This document shows, one piece after another, positions 1 to 11,941 of a stretch of 64,000 bases of DNA. Source of the stretch: Dryococelus australis (taxonomy: Eukaryota > Arthropoda > Insecta > Phasmatodea > Phasmatidae). The stretch covers positions 287,814,966-287,878,965 of the forward strand of contig CM057009.1 of assembly GCA_029891345.1 (NCBI GenBank), written 5' to 3'. Positions within the stretch are counted from its first letter, which is position 1, and the number at the start of each line of letters is the position of its first letter. The notes under the pieces were generated by a model. That model was not told the DNA's origin. It did no database searches and worked only from the letters and a program-made list of their open reading frames with translations. The position numbers and the translations under genes are program-made.

Positions 1-2498
1 ACACTTCCTTTGCAGCGGTTTTTATGCTAGAACTGTCGGGTTTTTTTTTCCAGTGAGTGTGTGAGTTTTATTACAAGTACACTATGTGTGTAACACTCAC
101 ACACACATGTGTTTTAATACATAATGTTTATGTTTTTATGCATTTTCCTGGTATTTTTCTTCTGCGCGCCTAATTTTTGTGTAATAATACACTTTGTTGA
201 TGTGTTCAAACTTATAAAACGTCACTTTTAGGAAATTTAGATATACTTTTGCGTAAAAATACACGAATGTGGGTAGTTTTTTTCGGATTACACGACAAAA
301 ATGTAAAAATACCAACACTGGCTGTGTAAAATTACACAATTTTTTTTACAGTGTACAGTGGTTTAAATACGAACCTGAAATTGTAAATCAGGTTGCAAAC
401 TCACTTGGTGTACTACAATGCCGCATTCTTCCAGTAACCTTTTAGTTTTGTCGTTTGCAGTATTTTAATACAATTTGCCCAAATGCATATAGCCCGTGAT
501 GAGATATACCATAATTCAGCATATAGCTGCCGGACGCAAAAGCAACCAAACTCAAGTAAACAAATCAGAATTGTCGAAACAGATACACGGTTCCATTGAA
601 AGCTATATCTAAACCGTATTTTTTTTTTTTTTAATAGAACAACGCTAATGGCATACGTAACTCAACGCAAATTTTTTTTATAATTTGTTGTTGGTTAGGT
701 TAAATTAACGCACTGTGATGTTTAAAAATAAACAAAACAAAATGTAGGCAAAGATGTACGTTCACCGCAAACGAAATAACGCCAGCAAAATTGTTTGATG
801 TATTGGAATAAATGAATTTCGTTTAGATAAACACTAAGATTCTGAGACAAAAATTAAGATAGTTAACTTCAGCAAAATACATTTGGTACTGGCAACCAGA
901 CTTATCGGTTTGTGCGGTGAGATTTCCTTCGCTAAAATAGTGTGTGTGTATATATATATATATATAAGCAACCGAAGAAAAAAACATAATAGTAAATGTT
1001 AGGTTATTATTATCACTTTTGCAAAATTTCAGCAAGAAATTATTCCATGTAACTAGACCAGCGATTAAAATTAGTTCAGAAACTCGAGTTATTGTTAAGT
1101 AGATACCTTTACTAACATCAATGTTTTCGCACGCCTATCTAAATCTAACCTTATATAAATATGCTACAAGCAATTATATAATGCTGAAAACTATAAAGCG
1201 GTATCTGGAGACACGAATGTATCGTTTTGTGTATATATATGTACGTTAAATGTGGTCTTACTTATATGAAAAGATAAGCTTGATCTTAACACACATATAT
1301 TTTTATCAGTTCTTCATACACACATGTATATTAACTCAGGAGCACGAATATGAAGCGCAGACGGTAGCATGACAGTTTACGAAGATAAATATTCTGGTTT
1401 AAAAATTTTAACAGATTTTTTTTAACGCAATATATATGGGAACTTATTTTTAGTATCATTTAATTTAGCCAGGAGAGAGCCGCGGATAATATAAGGGAAA
1501 AATAACTCGGTTGGTAACCACTGAGCAAGCAGTGGAATTTAAAATCTCCTGGTTGGCTAGTGATATCCATACGCGTACTTGATTCATTCGGGAACTATCC
1601 GTTTCACTCTACGAAATTATTTTTGAATTTACCATATCAGTATATATTTACAGTGACAAAGTATATATGGGGAAATATTTTCCCATACATGCATGGTAAA
1701 GTTCCTACAGTTGCTCAGGAAAGAGTCAAATGCATAGGGAAGTTCCCAACTTTGTATAGCAACAAAGCTAAATATTCCCATATTTTCAGCCTGACATGTA
1801 TTATTATTTATGTAAACTTTATAGGTTAAAAACTTTCATTGAAGTTTAGGAAGATTAAGAGAATTTTTTTTTTTTTACAATTTATATAAAACAAAAAAAA
1901 ATAAAAATTCTGATTAATGGAATCGGTGAGACGTGACTGCACGACAGCGAATGTCCAGTAATAAATGTTGTTCGTGTTGCGCCACCCAGACGCAGCGTTT
2001 ATCATCGCAGACGTCACCACAACTGCGGTCTGCTTGTCGTTAGTGCGCGCGCCTGATAAAACACCACGTGGCCTGAGCGTCGAACGCCGGGACATCGCGC
2101 AGTACATCGTCTGCGAACGCGTCGTAAATTTCTGGCGGAATTGGTGGCCGCGATGATTCGTTCACTCCGATGGGCAGAACTGTACTGGGTGCAGCGTAGC
2201 TCAAGTAACTCAGTATCTTTATGAATCCCGAGAGTGCAGCACGCCCATCGAAAAAACGCCATGCTATGAAACACTTGTCATAAGGCCATCACACGTGACA
2301 TTATATTTCGAAGCACTACAATGTACACGTCATACATGGGTGTTTTGCCAAAGGATTGTTTCAAAAAGTGCGAAGAAACCGCGAAGAGACACTAACGTTA
2401 CAGCCCTTTTTAAGTGTTTTATTGTGTCATTTTTAAACGTTTGTGTTTCACTGTTGTAAATATTGCATGTACTTAATATCGATAAGTATTATTTATCA
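1..2498. other. AT-rich non-coding stretch, no gene recognised
   Basis: No ORF here has a recognisable domain, codon-like composition or convincing splice sites. The first 350 bases contain short GT/CA-rich stretches (acacacaca near 101-113) and repeated gtgtaa/ttacac motifs. A short TA run lies at about 948-966. A more GC-rich patch at about 1965-2260 carries overlapping ORFs of 63-93 residues on both strands, which is the usual shadow pattern of GC-rich non-coding DNA; I could not assign it. Confidence 0.5.
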
Positions 2499-2833
2499 TG
2501 TTTTTTTTTTTTCGTAGTTTTTCTCGATGGCCGCTTGACGGCGCTGAGTTCGGGATATAGCTCGGTGCGCCGTGCCATGTCGTTCCAGGTGAGTGAAGAG
2601 TGAGTGAAGAGATTTGGATGTCTTTTAACAGCAAGGTCTGGAGAGCCGATGAGAGTGATTGAGGTGGTTGTAGAGCAGCGCCGGGATGAAGGGGCAGGGT
2701 AAACGGGAGACCAGTGGCATCGTCCGTCACGATTCCCATAGGCGGAAATCCGGGAGTGACCCCGCCGGGGATTTAACCCGGTTCGCAATGGTGGGAGACA
2801 AGCAGGCTAACCGCTCAGCCACCGCAGTCCCCC
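2499..2833 (-). repeat. tRNA-derived SINE, near full length with A-rich tail
   Basis: Read on the minus strand, the element starts with a tRNA-like head beginning ggggactgcggtggctgagc. It carries an RNA polymerase III A box (tggctgagcgg, plus-strand 2811-2821) and a B box-like gggttaaatccc (2768-2779). A ~200-bp tRNA-unrelated body follows and then an A-rich tail (poly-T on the plus strand, 2501-2512). A second copy at 41575-41813 shares the head and the first part of the body, including a stretch reading catcggctct. The ORFs over it are incidental. I see no clear target-site duplication. It is a non-autonomous retroposon that would depend on a LINE not seen in this window. Confidence 0.8.
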
Positions 2834-2949
2834 GTGTCAGCATTGTGGTCTGACTTCGGACTGAGCAGGCTGTGACCGTTCAAGCACACTCCAAGGTGGT
2901 TGCGTGGGATGGGTCGTCGGTCGTGCGGGTGCTGCGTCCACGGCATTAA

Positions 2950-3128
2950 GCCTGGTTCACATGTACGCCCATCACGCCGAGCAGACAGAGCGGAAAACTA
3001 GAAGAGCCAATCAGAAGCCGTCTTCGTTTTATGTACGGCTAGCGCGGACACCGAGGACGGCTTCGGAGTGGCTGTTCTAGTTTTTCGCTCTGTTTGTTCG
3101 GCGTGACCGGCGTACATGTGAACAAGGC
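2950..3128. mobile_element. palindromic (foldback) MITE with attaa target duplication
   Basis: The 179-bp sequence is an imperfect palindrome along almost its whole length. The left end reads gcctggttcacatgtacgcc and the reverse complement of the right end reads gccttgttcacatgtacgcc. The direct pentamer attaa flanks both ends (2945-2949 and 3129-3133). A TAA-containing duplication and a GC-rich terminal inverted repeat suggest a PIF/Harbinger-type MITE; a TTAA-targeting family is also possible. It has no coding capacity. Confidence 0.8.
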
Positions 3129-3189
3129 ATTAATGGGCCGACATGCAGTCAGTCTCCCTCCTACGTGGCTTGACTAAGGAGGTTTCCCA

Positions 3190-5170
3190 TTTGGATATTC
3201 CTTTTTGGCCTAATTTCCGAAGGAAAGAAAGGCTTGTGAGATCATTTCCTGTCTGTGTGTCTTAGCGCGTGTGTCCCCGTATTTCAATTTTGAACGTGTC
3301 AACCGAATTTCACCACAATCGCTACATATACAGAACATAGTAATGACACTTGACTTTTATAGTTTTTACCGCACCGGACACTTACTTTCAAAATGGCAAA
3401 AATCTTAATATTTAGGTTGATAAATCATATCTCGGGAACCATTCAAAGTATTTAAAACCAAATTTTGTACGCTGGTAGAGCATTCCGTAAGTATTAAATT
3501 TTGAAATGGTTTTTGTTGTCATTCCACCAGTTTAGAAAATAGAACCACATAAATAATGAAAGTTTTACATTATATCTCGAAGACTATTAATCAATTCTTA
3601 TCCAAATTGACATGCAAGAAATACTATATCAGGCCAGGTGTATTTAAGTAATTAAACATGATAATAAACTTATTTTCAGAATGGTGGCAACACAAATGTT
3701 TTAGGATTATTTGGTTTATCTATTATAACATTTAACTACTTTCAGCCAAATTTTGAATGCTTACAGACCTATTACAGGCATCGTAACAGTCAACATATAG
3801 CTGCTTTTGTAAGCTATTGGGTAAGATAGCGTAAAATGTGTAAATCATTTATTTATGTCATATCTCGGTAAACAATTGACCGATTCCTATCAAATTTGTC
3901 AAACATGTAGATCTGCGGCAGTTAATGTAAATTGGCGTGTTTTAAGTCTGTCAGACAATTATGTTCGAAATCGAGGCCATTATTATTGTAGGTGAAAATA
4001 CTTTATCGTCGTAACCATGTAATCTATTCCAACTTAATTTTGTATGTTGGCAGTAGATATTGCAACTATGAACTGTCTCTACACGAAACATATTTTGTCC
4101 GCCATTTCATAAGATAACACCATACAAATAAATAAAGTTTTTATGTCATTTATTGAGAAATTTTCTCGGTTCCTATCAAATTTGACACACAAGTAGTACT
4201 CCGGCAGATGATATAAAAATATGTGTTTTCATTTTGTCAGACAGTTACTTTCAAAATGGTTGGAACATAGACTTCTTAGCTTATTATATTTTATCGTCAA
4301 CGCCATGTAATTACTTGCAACATAAATTTTGTATGCATTCAGTATATCTTACAACTATCAAATGTGCCTACACGGAACATATTTGGCTCGCCATTTTGTA
4401 ATATATGCTACATGAAAAAATAAAGTTTTTATGTAATATCTCGCAAAACAATTGACCGATTCCCACCAAATTTGGCAAACTCTTTGCACTGCAGCAGGCA
4501 GTGTAAACTGCTATGTTTTAAGTAGGCCAGACATTTATTTTCGAAATGATGGCTATACAAATATTTTATCTTAATATCTTTCCTTAACGAAACAAATTCC
4601 TACTTAACCTTGTATACTGGAAGTATCTATTACCACCATATAATTTGTCTATACAGAGCCTAATTTCTCTGTCATTTTATAAGTTAGCCCCACACTAAAA
4701 ATTAAGATTTATGAAATATCTCGGAAACAATAAAATAATTCTTACCTTATTTGACGAATACGTTGTACTGTGTTAGGCTATAAAACTATATACATTTTTA
4801 TGAGTAGCACTTATTTACATAATGGCGGCGATAAAATAATTTTATCTTAGTGTGATATATCTACAAAACTACATAATCGGTTTATTTGATCTTTGTATAC
4901 TACCAGTATACAATCATCAAATGTGCTAAAACATTAATTTTTGTACTCCATTTATGAAGGTCGTCACAAGAAATATATGAACCTTTTATGCCATATCTCA
5001 GGGACCAATAAAACGGTATTCACCAAATTCTTCACACAAGTTGCGCTATGATAATCCACTCAAAATTACATGTTTTAAGTGCTCCAGTCACTTATTTTAA
5101 AAATGATGGCCTGTAAATATTGTAGGTTAAAAAATAATATCATTCGAAAAAATAAACTTATTAAATTGGA
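3190..5170 (+). repeat. array of diverged ~285-bp units (about six), plus orientation
   Basis: Units recur with landmark phrases in fixed order: a 'tatctcgg' block, then 'accaaatttg', then 'acttattttcaaaatgg', then 'ttttgtat..tggcagta', then 'ccattttgtaa'. The tatctcg-like landmark falls near 3574, 3866, 4150, 4436, 4718 and 4992, giving a spacing of 274-292 bp. The array is preceded by a leader containing ttccgaaggaaagaaaggct at about 3217. The same leader, reverse-complemented, borders the 45.1-48.0 kb array, so these look like two copies of one repeat family. No coding potential was seen. Confidence 0.75.
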
Positions 5171-5350
5171 AGTTTATGCTCGAATCCGACTACCATAATG
5201 CCGTTCATGGAGCACAAGCTTATGGTACGAGGTTTACTGTCTTCGATTCCGAAGTAAGGCATGTGTGTATTTATAATTGCCGCACTACTTTGCACATGTT
5301 TCTGGTTTCATTAATAATTATATATTTTTTTCAAAAAGTATGTCAATTTG

Positions 5351-6573
5351 GTAGAAGGGGGGGGGGGTGATGGTTTCACCCCACTTTTGATTAATCGGAT
5401 CATAATTTGATATCAAATTAGTTGAAAGAGTCAGTCAAAAAGGGTTAATCCTCAATCCGATTTAAATTCGATCAAAAAATTCTTAATCCGATCTTAATCC
5501 GTTTAGAATTTCTTAATCCGATGTTAATGCGATGAAAAATGGAAAGGGTTGAATGTATTAAAAGGGTGAATTGTTATTCTTGTACTTCTTTCTTTCTTTT
5601 TTTTTGGGTGGGGGTAGCAGGAACTCTGTACGATGTTGATGGTGTGGTGTTTTAGAGGCGACTGACCAGAGTGGTGGGATGCAATGTCTTATATAGGTGT
5701 AGAGTTTAGCTCAAGAGTGGGCTAAGTGTATTTTATAATTTTTCTAATATTGATATGTTTGTAGGGATATTGGTGTTAGATACTCGATTTTTACGAATAT
5801 ATTTAACAGACGAGAGAAATTCAGAATGTTCTATGCATGAATAAATTACATGCATCGAATCGCAAATTTCAAATTACTATGTGAATAATAAGTGCAATTA
5901 CGCGAGTCTAAAATGCAATGTGAGTCTCGAGCTTATAAATATAATTTACATGAGAGATAATTTTAACTTCTGGTGTTGACAAGTGCAAACTCACTAAACG
6001 AAATCCAGCTAGCCAGTATGAAATTACACATGGCAGAGTCTTTAAACGAGTTCTACATATGAATGAATAACACAAGATACAAGTATAATGAATGACAACT
6101 GTCTTTAAACAAAATCGAGCTAGTCAGTATGAATAAATAATACTATTCAGCCTGAAGAATGATATATTACAGCTAAAAGAAACTCTGAATACAATTTCAA
6201 CCAGATACAATAGCGTACCTCTATTCTGATAAGTAAAATATATAATGATAGAAAGTCTTATCCCAAATGATTTGTTTAAAAATAACCAACTTTCATAGAG
6301 CGTAATCCCACTTCACTTTATATATGTAAATGCACAAATGCACAAACATCCTAGAAGATAAAATAATTTCTTTAAATAGTGGACATACTACAAATTTCCA
6401 TATATAGCGCACACTTGTTAAACCAAACTGTATTTTCATATAGCAAACACAGAAATTGAAAATCTTATGACAATATTGACTTAATACACAAAAATATTTA
6501 TTTTCCCGATAAAATACTTTTAGATTAAAACCCATATATTATAAAACATTAATTGCAGCTATCACTAGAGATG
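5351..6573 (+). repeat. left ~1.2-kb terminal inverted repeat
   Basis: The outer end is a G-run (5357-5367) followed by repeated 'taatccgat' motifs between about 5391 and 5535. The rest is AT-rich. It pairs with 22135-23330 as reverse complement, for example 'ctattctgataagtaaaatatat' segments at about 6222 and 22470 and 'ccagagtggtggg' at 5667 against its complement at about 22970. The ORFs here are incidental. Confidence 0.8.
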
Positions 6574-8290
6574 AAGGTAGGTCAGACACTTGTTAATTTA
6601 AAGGAAAATATACTGCTATTATTGCATAGCTTGAGTCGAATTTTATTTTATTTCTATACTAGTTTAAATATATTATATTAGGTTTGCCTTCTTCTTCTTA
6701 AGTCATCATTATGTTGTATCTTTAAGAGCTGTAATCTGTATATATGTAAAACTAAATATTTAATATGTTTGCTGGAGTCTGTTCGCTGGTTTCTGTTGGG
6801 TGCAGTCATAAATATTTTAGCTGGAGAAACTTTCTTGTAGGCAAGGAGGGATGGAGGTCTTTGCTACCAGCCTTTGTAAAGGTATTCGGGGCTCGCATTA
6901 AATATGATCCCCTGGGGTGTCACAAAAGTTTATCAGCAGAGTGTTGTGTCCTACTCCAACCTTCAAATTGAGCAAACCAAGGTTCTCTCAAGATACTAAT
7001 ATGTTGCCTCGTTTCTTTGAAAAACTTCATTCATTCATTCAGCTATGTTTGACTTTCTCCATAATTTTTTTTTTTTTGTAATTTCCCCTCAGCCCTTCAA
7101 AGTTATTTTATATTCAAATTTTAATTCAAATGATTGTAAGTTTTTAATCAAGAAAATTACATCTTCTTCGCGAAAGCAAGCAAGCAAAAAGTTATCCTGA
7201 ATTTAAATACAAGTCATCAGCTTACCAATAGTGATAGACATCCACTCATAGCATTGTAACAAAAGATTTTTTCATTAATAATTATACGTAACATATTATT
7301 AAAAAAGGTAGTGAAATGAGGTATTAAAAATAAATAACAAGACTGTTTATTTTAAACATTTTATTATAAAATATTATTTTTCCAAAATCATCCTTAAACC
7401 TAAGTATTTACAATACCACACAAAAATATTCAATTTACAACAAACATTTACACACACAGAAAAGATCATCATTCAATCAAAATCTTTATGCAAATATATA
7501 CAAAACAATTTTGAACATACTTTAAAACAATCATCTTACAACTAAATTACCAAAAAATTATTATTTTTACAAAAACAAGTCAATTTAACAAAAATATAAT
7601 TTTTCATCAATAACATTTTTAACAACAATCAACTCACAAGCTAAAATACAGTTCATCAATAACATTTTATCAATGCCATTTTAAATTTAAACTTACAAAC
7701 ATTTCATCATACTTTTTTTACATGTTGAACCTAGCACCAAAACTACTGTTATTAAAACTACTATTGCTACACTACTGTTACAAAAGTGTCTGACATATAT
7801 TACAATATTATAAAAAAATAAAAACAATTTTCAGAGAATTATAGTCGATGTCTCTTTCTTAATTATATACATTGTTTACAAACTCTTGTGGAGGTTATAA
7901 AGATGCTTACTGTGAAGTGTTCTGTTGTAGATGTCATATCCAGGTATTTCCCACTAACACACAAAACAAGGACAGTGTGTAACACACACTCACATGTATG
8001 CAGTTTCCATTATGAATTTCATTTTCTTATTTGACAAAGGATAAATATATTGAAGATAGTAGTATTAGTAGTTGTAAACTTGTTAGGCAAACATAGAGCA
8101 GCAGAATTGATTTGGTAACGAAATTTGTAGTTGGTGTAGTCATCTGTGATGATGATTCTAGTTAGCTTCAATGACGATTACATACAGCTTCAATAACTGT
8201 GGAACAGGAGGTGCATGTGGTGTTGGCAGATGGATGCCCTTGGCGTTGTGTGGTGTTGGGAGTTATATAAATTTATTGTGGTGTTGAAAC
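6574..8290. other. AT-rich interior of the 18-kb element, no gene recognised
   Basis: The sequence is strongly AT-rich with many short A and T runs (for example 7270-7840). The ORF at 6765-6971 (68 codons, plus) has no recognisable motif. If this is a Polinton-like element, genes here have decayed beyond recognition by eye. Confidence 0.4.
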
Positions 8291-11200
8291 TTATATGGAG
8301 GGGAAAAAACTCAGGTATTCGATATTGCTCCCAAGGTAAGGTTGATATTCCATCTGCCTCAATGTACCACTTATCATCCACACATGACAACACTACCTTT
8401 TTTACATGTTCGGTTTGACTTGATTAGCACGTGAATAGAACTGATATTGGGTCCCATTACCCTTGTGCAATTTTTGAGGCAATCTCGATAATCCTTGTAC
8501 CTGAGTGATTGCAACATGTTGGGTTTTACACCTTCGCCTTACAAATACATTGCTCATTCACAACAATGTATGTGTAAAGCTTAGGAGGTAAACCCCCAAA
8601 GTGTGTGATTATGAGCCCAGGGAATTCATCTTTCATCACCCTGGTACAGCCTTTCTTCATCTGAGGAAAACCTTGCGGGTTATCGAGCACATTGTTGGAT
8701 GTATCAAACCACACCCTTAAACCTGGGGTAATTACTTTATATACATCATCACAAGAAATAGAATAGACTAGGTAATCGGCATCACAATAGGGAAGGTGCA
8801 AATCCGGTGGAAGAAATTTTGTACACATGTACTGCTAGTGAAATTCATATAGTGTTAATTTTGAAAGGTCGAGAATGGCAACACCAGTGTACAACAATTT
8901 GTTGAATTCAACAGCTCTCTTTGGCATCTCGATAAGGATTAAGTTGTCATCGATAATATGCTGTGACTGGAATGTCGGACATCCTATCAGATCTGCAGCC
9001 CCATAGGTCATGTCATATCTTGTTTGCAACCTGAGCACGTTTCTCAATGTTAAACTCGATGTACGGAGTCAAATTTAGCTCCGTACTTCAAGTACTGCCT
9101 CAGTGTTTCCCCGTGTATAACATATTTCTTGTGTGGCATGAATGTTATAAGAAGTTTTTTATATGAGCCATTCGGGGTACGCCATTTTCTGGGGCGAAAG
9201 GCAGATCAGATAGTTTATCATGATAATCCTCTGGAAATGACAGATCAACTTCCATGAAAAGACAAGTGTCACCTTCATTTGCCGTGTTTGCAAAATCCAA
9301 TGAAGAGAACATGTCAGCCTCAACCCACTCGAAGTTACCTACCAGAAGCTTTGACCGCATTGTTGACGTCGAAATAGCATATTTATTTCGATGCCACACT
9401 GGGGTAATAGTCCTCACCCATTTAAATATTGTTGGCTTCTGCTTGTATTTTTGAAACTTGCATAATGCTGCCCCTAACCCCATGTTTTACAAGAATATAC
9501 ATGTCAGGATCAGTCAACAGCTCTAGATGCAAGCGTGTCATTGAAAATAAAGCGCCCCATGAATGAGATGGAGCTGTGACATACATGGTGGGGTCAAGAC
9601 CGTAATGAGCCAAATATACAGTCCCAGAAATACTCAAAAACATCAGCCAGCAAACTAGTGTTCACACATAAGTAATGAATGGCATACTGCAGCAAGTTTA
9701 TGCAGTTGAACACACCTCATGTGGCTTGCGCATGAGCATAATCCTCATTGCTTATGCCTTTGCCTCTCATCACATTATGAAATGCATCCTTTCGTGGGAG
9801 TGACTTGCGCATCGGACTGTCTGGCAACATAACAAAGTCATAATAAAAACTCCCTTCTGTTTTGCCAATTGGAACTGGGTGTTTTCTGGAAACATCGAGC
9901 GTGTGATACTCAATTGCACAGGTGGTAAATTACCTGCCAAAGTTTCCAGAGATGCGCTCATGAATTGGAATGAAATAATAAATCTTAGCTTGAAATATTG
10001 CACCTTTCCATTGCAACCAGTCCCATTGGGAATCTATTTTGTTATATATTTGTATTTTTCAAGGGTCATTCTTATCACTTGAATTTTTCCAGGATTTTCA
10101 ATTACCAGAATTCCATCATGTTATGTTACGTGACATTCAGCCGAGGGCTTTATAAGAAAGTGAGCTTCGTAACTCCGCAGGTTATGGAAAACAGCGACAA
10201 GGTGTCTTTTGGGCAGTCTGAAATTCAAGTTGCACTTATTATGTGCACTGCCTCTGTTTTTGCCCATCAGATGTTCATGGTCGACCACAATATCATCTGT
10301 ACCGAGTATTTCTTTACAAATGTGACAACTTTACTGAGCCACCAATCTAGCTTCATCGGCAGCAGTTTTTGACTTTATGGGAACAATGATGCTGTAAATT
10401 CCTGCAACCCATTTTGTAAGATCAACTAATTTATCAACTAATTAGTACATAAATCAACACCCACAAACTCAAAATTCTGAGGCAAACTTGGATTGTATGA
10501 ACCAACCAACAAAATGCTACAAGCATATTGAACATGTTTGTTGATGGTAGTTGTATTACTTGTTTCATCATTAGGCAAGCAAGTGGACATGGGTTTTATG
10601 CAACTTTCAATGTTGCAATAGGCAAAGAACCCAAATCTCTGCTGCTTGCTGTAATCTTTAAATTCCAAGTACTTGTCGTTCCCAGTGGGGAAATTACTGC
10701 GAACAGCCTTTTGTTTCTGGCAATGAATAGTGTGTCTCATGAGTTTCTCCTCAGTTTGGAAATACTGACGACAATGATCACAAACAAATTTCTTATTGGC
10801 TCTCTTACTCGGCTGACTACCAACCAGCCGTGACAAATTTCTAATGCATATGAATTGCAAATGAGCAGCATTTCCACTCGCGAGAATAGTCAAAATATTT
10901 ACATGTTTGTCATGGCATACAGCAGAAATACACATGGGTACTACAACCCCACCCTTTTCGCAAAGATTCGTCAATTATATTACTATCGTTGTCTACCACA
11001 CATTACACACTGATAGAAATGGAATTGTTCTCCTCAAACTTAAAAATATCCTGTATGAATACAGGTGTCGACAGACCTTCGATATTCAAAACCTGGTGAG
11101 GTTTTGGATATGAAGTAGTTCTCTTGGCATGTCGTGTGGCAGGAAACACATATGCTACAATGGCGTAGTGGAAACAAATTCTCTCTAGGCAGTCTACAGC

Positions 11201-11583
11201 GACACAAGCAAGACAATTGGAAATAAATATCGGTAGTTTAGTGTGCACAGCACCAATGGTGAACGGCCAATATTGACTCACATGGATGTACATGTACATC
11301 AACATTTGTAGACTCCAGTCAGAAGCATGCACACTAAACTCCTCAAGTCTGATAGTGAGATAAGGAACGATGCCATCCTCATATTTTAAGCCCACATTGG
11401 ATGAATGGAGGACAGGGAGTGCTTTCTTTGAAAATATAATGTCTCTGTAGCGCCTTCTTCTGCCCTGAGGGAATTCAAGTACTTACCTGCTACAGAACAG
11501 GGTAATCTAATTGGCTGGGGTGATGCCATCAATAAGCTTAATAAAGGTACCTTATACCTCTCAAAGAAACAAGAAAAATTCAC
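8290..11583 (-). pseudogene. protein-primed-type family B DNA polymerase, broken (DNA_pol_B_2-like)
   Basis: At least seven fragments in shifting frames line up in the order of a DNA_pol_B_2 polymerase. (1) A domain ending in a short zinc-finger-like CDHC...HTIHC motif (10438-10974), preceded by the N-terminal segment at 11003-11395. (2) An exonuclease-side segment after the finger, with the characteristic 'KF/EFKDYSKQQRFGFFAYC' order. (3) A 'GVFYYDFV' to 'SNEDYAHAQ' region (about 9740-9870). (4) 'YGLDPTMYVTAPSHSWG' and 'LELLTDPDMYILV' (9422-9643). (5) A 'FMEVDLSFPEDYHD' segment (9145-9483). (6) 'GVAILDLSKLTLYEFH' (8835-9047). (7) The metal-binding motif region, with DTDS replaced by DADY (8526-8828), and a C-terminal 'DDKWYI' segment near 8300-8390. 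Total span ~3.3 kb fits the usual ~1,100 residues. Multiple stops and frameshifts make it inactive. Such polymerases copy Polinton/adintovirus-like DNA from protein-bound ends. N-terminal limit is uncertain. Confidence 0.85.
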
Positions 11584-11584
11584 A

Positions 11585-11941
11585 TTAGACTAATTGATTG
11601 TTAAGTATCCACACATCATTTAGTCTTCCCGCGAATGCCGTAGCCAATAGCTGGTACATCTGGTACGGCAAAGCTTCCACTGAGGCTTGGGAATCTGAAA
11701 AGGAATTATTTTCTGGCTCCCTGGGTGAAATATCTTTAATCGACTCTAGAAGCAGTTGTGAAAAGGTTGGAGCACTTTCCGAATTACAAGACTCTTCCAA
11801 GTCTGATAGAAATAAGTCGTCATTCAATAGATCAACCTTCTCATGTTTGGGGGAAGCGGACATGTTTTGACATTTTGGTTTTGACAATGTCTCCATAAGC
11901 GAATCCATGATCGAATCACTTAAATTGAGATCGTCCTCCAA
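11585..11941 (-). CDS. 118-codon acidic, serine-rich ORF upstream of the polymerase remnant
   Basis: An uninterrupted ATG-started ORF lies immediately upstream of, and on the same strand as, the polymerase pseudogene. The protein is rich in Ser, Asp, Glu and Leu with an acidic first half, has no Cys cluster and no membrane segment, and matches no family I recognise. It may be the N-terminal extension of the polymerase gene, separated by a stop, or a small separate ORF of the element. The continuity of the frame in an otherwise riddled region is its only support. Confidence 0.35.
   Translation of the reverse strand: MEDDLNLSDSIMDSLMETLSKPKCQNMSASPKHEKVDLLNDDLFLSDLEESCNSESAPTFSQLLLESIKDISPREPENNSFSDSQASVEALPYQMYQLLATAFAGRLNDVWILNNQLV

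Noticed and set aside
2473..2788. Two overlapping ORFs of 88 and 99 codons
   Set aside because: They are readings of the SINE body and tail.
8290..11583. Polymerase as a working host gene with introns
   Set aside because: Fragment boundaries are stops and frame changes inside conserved motifs rather than GT-AG junctions, and the motif order fits a mobile-element polymerase.
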